Shown: piece by piece, positions 37,712 through 64,000 of the stretch
Position numbering within the stretch: the first letter of the stretch is position 1
How the letters are laid out: the number at the start of each line of letters is the position of its first letter
Source: Hydractinia symbiolongicarpus
Lineage: Eukaryota > Cnidaria > Hydrozoa > Anthoathecata > Hydractiniidae
Direction of reading: 5' to 3'
NCBI RefSeq assembly: GCF_029227915.1
Contig: NC_079883.1
Span: 26,102,001 to 26,166,000 of the forward strand
Length of the DNA stretch: 64,000 nt
Position numbers and translations under genes: made by a program
The notes under the pieces: model-generated
What the model saw: the letters and a program-made list of their open reading frames with translations, nothing else
Told to the model about the DNA's origin: nothing
Database searches by the model: none

Positions 37712-38748
37712 TCAGATTTGGTCAGCATACTTATCTGCAACAACTGCTAAAGGATGTTAACCTTTTGAGGCTAGGTCAATATTTTATGATTTTCAAATTG
37801 AAAGTAAAAATTTTCACAAGTTATTTAAAGTTAATCACTGTTTTAGCTAGTTAATTGATGTTGTCTCAATCCTTGGTACAAAGAGAAAGAACTTTAAAAA
37901 GCCAGATAGCTAGTTAGATAGCTTTAACAAACATATATAAGGCAAATGAAAGGAAAAATTAGACAACAAGATTTAAGTTTCCTTCAAATGTTTTAACTTA
38001 GAGTACCTAACCCAAAATATATCTTAATCCTTCTAGCCGCTTTTGTCTTTAAGTATGTATATACTGGACTAAAAACAGCAAAGTTTGTAACAAATATAAA
38101 GTTAAACGTCCTAAAGCAAACCTTTCTGTGGTTTTCGCTGGTCTTCCTGTCTTGTGTTTTTTTCGTAACAAAGTGTATATGACGTCATGCAGTTTTGGGT
38201 GATCTCCACCACAAGGTTTCAATTGAGATAAAATTAAAAAATGACTATATAAATTTAAGCACAACGCTGGAAACTTGTTCTCAACACTAAACTGGGACAG
38301 CAAGACAAATTTCAAAGCAAAATCCACACAACAAGCACATGCTGCATCTAACAAAGGTCAGGAGGGAAGGTCCGTGTAATGGTCACTGCAACAACTTGCC
38401 CTTTTATGAATGCTCTAGGCTTCTAGAAAATTCACCAGCTCCGACTCCAACAATCCCTTATTCCCAAAGTTAGTAAGAGATATTTAAATATATTGCTTCT
38501 TTGTTACTGTCCCTCCCACTTTCCTGTGGTGGAGAATCAAATTCAAAGAAGTAGCCTGGAAGGTTTTTGAATCAACCGTAAGCGGCAGTTTATACTGCAG
38601 TATAGCTACGGAACAGCAAAATTTACATAAGTTCTGAGCCAACTTTATATTACAGCCTTTTTAATTATAAAAAATGCTGTCATCTCATAGTTCAATGGAA
38701 ACCATTACCTCTATTATGATGATGGAATTGAGAAACTCCCACCACAAA
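37712..38748 (-). CDS. 3' exons of an unrecognised gene, copy 3
   Basis: Exons 38709-38748, 38122-38347, 38007-38068 and 37712-37746. This copy lies in the diverged part of the last unit. Exon changes are a synonymous third-base change in the first exon, one glycine to cysteine in exon 2, and one synonymous change plus Q to K in exon 3. Reading frame and all splice sites are kept while nearby introns carry indels, which supports real coding exons. If this copy sits nearest the original locus, missing 5' exons would lie right of 39609, where a pogo element now sits. Confidence 0.5.
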
Positions 38749-39043
38749 CTGTGACATAAGTAATTTTTAGTTAATCCATGGTTGGTTTTTGGTGATCAAT
38801 AGGCAGTGCAACCATTCCCTTAAAAAATACATAAAAGGTTATATACCTATTGACCATACTAGTGAAGAATTATAGAATTCTGATGTTTTACTGTAGCTAT
38901 AATGAACAGTCGAAAAAAAGTTTAAAAAAGTTTGAAAACTTTAAAATTAAATATATATAAGTAAACATGAAAAACTCAATTATTGATGTTAAACTTAAAA
39001 ATATTTTTGTTTGATGATGCTGAAAGAGGCTGATAAAATAGCA

Positions 39044-39151
39044 TCAAATAGAATAATGTACGTCTGTCTGTCTGTCACGCAAAATGGTAGCTTAGCTGCG
39101 CAATAGCGAGAAGCACGCAATTCATTGGATTTTCCACGGGCTAACGACTAG
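39044..39151 (+). mobile_element. Short non-autonomous Helitron-like element, copy 3
   Basis: Copy of 8822-8929. Confidence 0.6.
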
Positions 39152-39609
39152 TATAGTTAAAATAGTGTACAGAATTTCCCGATTCCTTTACTTTGTGGGT
39201 TTTTGTAATATAAACCATCCCCATCATTCAATAGAGAATTTGATGGTGTGTCCAGTTTATCACTAATTTCCTTTCAAGACCTTGAAATTTATTAAGCCTA
39301 GGGAAATAATTTATTTATTTTTTTAATGACGGTAATAATTCTATGTTGTAAACTTAATAGATGAGTTTCAATGGTTACGTTTTTACAGGATTCTTGCGCA
39401 TGTGCAGAAAAATCAGAAAAATCGACAGGCAAAAAAATGAAGACCTTAGGTGAAGAAAGTCAAATTATGATTAAAAACTTGTGGTTACTAGAATCTTTTG
39501 ACTGGTGAATGATCTAAATCTAAACTACATGCCAGCTATATTCTAATTTCAAGATTAAAAGATGCCTCTATCTTAAAATAAAGTTTTTAGGCTGGGCTGG
39601 TCCATGGTT

Positions 39610-39880
39610 AATATAAAGTGTTTGCTTTGCTATTATAATATTTTTTAAGTATTTAAATTCTCAAATGGAGTAGAATTGAGTGCAAAAATAATCTTTTTTG
39701 GAATAATAAAAAAACAATGTAACAAATTTTTTATCTTTTTTTTTTATCTCAGATGATTCTTAAAAGGATGCTGGACTTTGTTGCTGTAACTGAAGCAACC
39801 ACCGCAACAAGCAAAAAAATGTAATTGAAAAGAGACATATTCAAACTGGTCAGCAAAAGAAAGGTTTAATATCAGTAAAT
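39610..39880. other. AT-rich spacer between the tandem array and the pogo remnant
   Basis: Unique sequence right of the array boundary; no gene seen. The breakpoint itself (ccatggtt at 39602-39609) shows no target-site duplication. Confidence 0.5.
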
Positions 39881-41291
39881 ATGCCGCGAAAAATGGCCAT
39901 GCTGACAGTGCGAAAGTATAACAGTGCAAGAAAAAGGTTGCATGAAAGTACCGTCCCAAGGCTTTGCAAAGCATACAAAGAGGAGTTACAGGAGTGTGAA
40001 AAAGAGAAACTTGAACTTAAACAGGAACTGTCACTAATGCTTAAAGGAAGACCATTACTGTTAGGTTCATTTGATGCTATGGTACAAAAGTATTTGTGTG
40101 CCTATAGAAGTTGCAGTGCTCCAATTAATTTGGTAATTGTATTATTAGTTGCAAAGGTGCTGTTTGCAAGGAACCCACAATTGAACCTCAATCATATTGA
40201 TATTGACTCGTCTTCTTGGACAAAAAGCCTTTTTCGCTGAATGGGACTTTCAAGGAGAATGAAAACAACAGGAAAAGTGGAAATACCAGATGGCCCAGAA
40301 AAAGAAGCCAAGCTATTGTTTTTACACAAAATCACATCGATTGTAGAAGAACACAACATTCCCACAAGCCTTATTATGAATTTGGATCAGACACTGCTTA
40401 AGTATGTTCCTGTGTTGCATCATATCATGGCCAAGAAAGAACCAAAATCCGTATTAATTGCCGGTAGTTCAGACATTGCATTGCATAACAGAAACATTTG
40501 TAATCACGCTGAATTGAAAATTTCTTCCAATACAATTGATATACATTTGTAAAACCAAACAAAGTTTTCCGCGTTTCAAATTCCCTGAATTATTCTCATT
40601 AAGTTTCAATCCAAGGCACTTCTGCAACACTGAAGAATCAGTTAAATCACCAATGAAGTTATCATACCTTACGTGGAGAGAGAAAAAAAGAAGTTGGACA
40701 ACGCAAGCCAATCAACCCTTCTGATCTTGGACGTGTTTAGGGGTCAACTTACGGAGGAAGTTGCAGATCTACTTCAAGCAAACAAAATCTTTTTTGTTAA
40801 TGTTCCTAACAACATAACCCAGATCTTTCACCCTCTGGACCTCACTGTAAATGGCCACTGAATTCGCTGAATGGTTTGTGTAGCAGTTTGACAAACAACT
40901 AACCTTGAAAAGACAGTCAAGGATATAGAGCTCCAATTTCGACTGACAGAGATGAAACCAATACAAGCAAAATGGACCACTGAATTTTACAACCACATGT
41001 CAACCGCAAAAGGGATTGCTGTTGTTGTCAATGGTTGCAAACGATCTGGAAATTCTTGACTCTGTCAGTAATGGTTCAGCATCTCTCCCATCAACCAATC
41101 CATTCCAGGAAATTGCCCCACTTCCAGAAGCCGAATCAAAAAATAATGGCTCAATTTTACCATTAAAGGCAAACCAAGATTTTATAAGCACCCCCCATGA
41201 AGGTAACAGTTATAATTCTGAGTGGGGATTTGATGAGGACGATTTGGATCGAAACACCTTTGATTTTATATTTGATGATGGCAACAACTAA
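39881..41291 (+). pseudogene. Pogo-type (DDE_1) transposase, decayed
   Basis: Five overlapping or adjacent frames together spell most of a pogo-family transposase. 39881-40237 holds a helical N-terminus ending with RGRPLLLG-like, WTKSLF residues. 40241-40549 has VEIPDGPEKEAKLLFL, then the first catalytic Asp in IMNLDQT and a degenerate GSSD block. 40540-40720 has SFPRFKFPELFSLSFNP. 40673-40858 has LLILDVFRGQLTEEV (second Asp) and VPNNITQIFHPLDLTVN. 41016-41288 gives the acidic C-terminus. At least four frameshifts and one in-frame stop separate them, so no active enzyme is made. Clear terminal inverted repeats were not found. Confidence 0.88.
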
Positions 41292-42232
41292 AATTTGGTA
41301 TAGACTTTGTATTATATACTAGTTTGTAATAATGTATAATATTTTGTAATGAAAACTGAAAATGCGACTAAAAAGTACGCACTTATCTTTGAGGCCCGGC
41401 AAATTAAATTCTCACCAAAATTAAATTTTTTTTTTGTAATCTGCCAAATTAAATTCCCACCAAATTTAAATTTTTTTGCCTTCCGCCAAATAAAATTCCT
41501 GCCAAATTTTGTTCCCTCAAAAATTTCTTCCTGCCAAAATTCGTTACCCTAAGGTAAAAGAAATTTGAAATGATTTTTTAGAAATTGTTTTTTAAAAATT
41601 GTTTTAAAATCATACGGAGAAATCATATATCAAATTAAATATTATATAAATTGAAACAATTATTTTTAAAACGATCATGGAGACGACCCCTAATCATTAT
41701 TATAGGCTGTTAGATTTATATTCATTTAAATTTGCTAATGTATTTTGTGTTTTATGCAATGTATTGTAGTATTTTGTAATGTGTAATAGTGACTGTATTA
41801 CTGCAAATTGTTGGAATTATATATGAAAAGTAAATATAAGAAATTATTAACAACTAACAAAGAAATATTTTGTTGCTAAACATGTGTTATTATACAATAT
41901 TTGTCAAAAACAGACTCAGAAGCAAATAATTTTATATAAATAGCCATAAATGCAAAGTGCACATATTCTTACCCACCTTTTATCTGATAGACTTTTTTCA
42001 AGAACTAATAGTTCTGTTAAAAAAAGTTCAAAAATTAGAGAAAGTCAATTGATAATGACTTGTATAGATAAAGAGGAAATATCCATAGCGATACAACTAC
42101 TCATTTGCTTCAAATTAATGCCTGAATCTTTATACATAATGTTATACACAAATTTAATGATTGCTGAAAGTGTAAAACTTCTGTAGTTCTTATATTTTGA
42201 AAAATTGTACAATGCTTATAATTTTTAGGAAA
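41292..42232. other. Spacer upstream of MTR, with a repeated ccaaatt module
   Basis: 41395-41545 holds four or five imperfect copies of a roughly 35-bp gccaaattaaattc(c/t)caccaa module. The rest is AT-rich. On the minus strand, 42060-42163 reads as a possible 104-bp exon (FVYNIMYKDSGINLKQM...) after a tttcag, but its donor (gtcatt) is poor. No promoter motif is clear. Confidence 0.4.
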
Positions 42233-63027
<20,795 letters not shown>

Positions 63028-63730
63028 CGTTAGATTTAGCTAGATAAATATATTTAAATATAAAACAGAAATTAATATTGTCTTGCTTTTCATATTTTCG
63101 CGCAATTACTCCTCGAAAATCTTTTTTTAGAGTCATACTCCGTTATACTCCGAGTTATCACTGCCACAGAAACTTTTCCTTACATGCGGAAAGAAATTTA
63201 TGCGAAATTTATTTTCACACGATTGAAATGCCTCAATGGAGTTTTTTTACGGAACATATTTTTGCGATTAGAAGATTTTCTATACAAATTACGGAACTTA
63301 ATTTGCAGTTGGATGCCCTGACGAGGGAAATGCGGAGCTAAAATGTTGCTATCAGAAGCCTTTTTTAATTGCAAGTATATCACAAAAAACATGATATCAA
63401 GAGTTCCTAATAAATCTCCTAATTTTTTAAGGCAACATCCATTTATCCAACTCAATTTTTATAGTGGATTTTATTTTGTGCTAATACTAATACGGAAATA
63501 AAATCTGGCCAATCCAATTTGTATTCCTTTTTTAATCCCTTTGACATCCTCAGTTCTTGCTAATGTATGTTACATCTTCACTAATACACTTATTTAACAT
63601 TATCCGATTACGTAAGTCCGGCAGTCTCGGTACTATTTCGGGGTGCTGCTAAGATTTAGTACACTTGAGAAAACGAAGTATAAACATCGCACTTTAGCTA
63701 TCAAGTTATTTACTAACATTTAAAACAAAC
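63028..63730. other. MTR 3' region and spacer
   Basis: An AATAAA at 63497-63502, about 470 bp after the stop, is a possible polyadenylation signal. ORFs in this stretch show no family features. Confidence 0.4.
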
Positions 63731-64000
63731 ATGGATTACGATTTAATATCAAAAATGTCTGTCGAAGAGCTGAAGAACTACTTGAGAGTTAGAAATTTAA
63801 GGATAAGTGGAAGAAAGGAAGAACTAATTGCTCAAATGTTTTCAGCAGCTAAGAACTTCGTTCAGCCTGTGAAAACTGCTCAAAAAGTCGGGAGTAATTT
63901 AAAAGAATCAGTAATTGCAATGGAAGAGAACAAAAAGTCCCGAACAAAAGTTAATGCAGTTGGTGCAAAAGAGATTTGTTTTAAAACAACAAGCCAAAGT
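63731..64000 (+). CDS. SAP-domain protein, N-terminal 90 residues, runs off the window
   Basis: Opens MDYDLISKMSVEELKNYLRV and stays open for exactly 90 codons to the window end. Residues 8-42 form a SAP motif: two helices with the spacing SVEELKNYL..RNL..SGRKEELIAQMF and the conserved Gly in the turn. SAP domains bind DNA, often AT-rich scaffold regions. The following residues are Lys/Ser-rich linker. In cnidarians and other invertebrates an N-terminal SAP of this form often heads multicopy proteins with a C-terminal YqaJ-type nuclease; whether that applies here cannot be seen. The start is the first ATG after in-frame stops. Confidence 0.65.
   Translation, partial: MDYDLISKMSVEELKNYLRVRNLRISGRKEELIAQMFSAAKNFVQPVKTAQKVGSNLKESVIAMEENKKSRTKVNAVGAKEICFKTTSQS

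Larger units (their letters stand above)
24440..39609. repeat. 15.1-kb tandem segmental repeat, last unit, mosaic divergence
   Basis: From 24440 to about 31827 the sequence is almost identical to 9334 onward. From about 31828 to 39609 it carries frequent substitutions and several indels: about 80 bp missing near 32573, extra sequence near 34592-34637, about 31 bp extra near 36330, a short loss near 38408, and about 61 bp extra near 39306. Similarity to the other units stops sharply at 39609, and the next 5.8 kb of the unit is absent. Confidence 0.93.

Noticed and set aside
42060-42163. Possible minus exon (FVYNIMYKDSGINLKQM) just upstream of MTR
   Set aside because: The donor site is poor, it lies only 70 bp from the MTR start, and no partner exon could be joined with confidence.

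Overview
The window is animal nuclear DNA. It is AT-rich, its genes are split by many short GT-AG introns, and it is dense with decayed transposons. The transposon mix (RTE/CR1-type LINEs, Penelope, copia, pogo, Helitron-like elements) and the very short leaders between a 3' splice site and the start codon suggest a cnidarian, most likely a hydrozoan. That assignment is inference; no marker gene in the window proves it.

Left part (1-39609): a head-to-tail array of a unit of about 15.1 kb. The window holds the right 9.3 kb of one unit (1-9333), a full unit (9334-24439) and a last unit (24440-39609). Each unit carries, on the minus strand, (i) CDPF1, a one-exon gene for a small cysteine-rich DPF-motif protein; (ii) about 370 bp downstream on the same strand, a seven-exon RING-H2 ubiquitin-ligase gene of Praja/RNF115-126 type, rebuilt here exon by exon and including a 23-nt microexon; and (iii) the last four exons of a gene I do not recognise. 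Between them lie LINE fragments, a Penelope-like C-terminus, a short Helitron-like element, MITE-like inverted repeats and microsatellites. The first two units are almost identical. The last unit is equally close up to about 31.83 kb and then clearly more diverged to its end at 39609.

Middle (39610-42232): a decayed pogo-type transposase and AT-rich spacer, then the start of methionine synthase.

Right part (42233-63027): one complete gene, MTR (cobalamin-dependent methionine synthase), with 34 coding exons encoding 1245 residues. All exon phases agree, and the zinc cysteines, the cobalamin histidine and the S-adenosylmethionine-binding motif are present. Intron 1 (about 7 kb) and intron 8 (about 2.5 kb) are filled with mobile elements: a 2-kb Helitron-like element, a 1.1-kb element with terminal inverted repeats, a copia remnant and a LINE with one frameshift. 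The right edge (63731-64000) opens a SAP-domain protein that runs off the window.

The genes do not form an obvious pathway. No CRISPR, phage or defence system is present. The points most worth following are the near-perfect tandem amplification of the CDPF1-RING pair, its mosaic last copy (real recombination or an assembly/haplotype artefact), and the possibility that CDPF1 and the RING gene form a trans-spliced operon.
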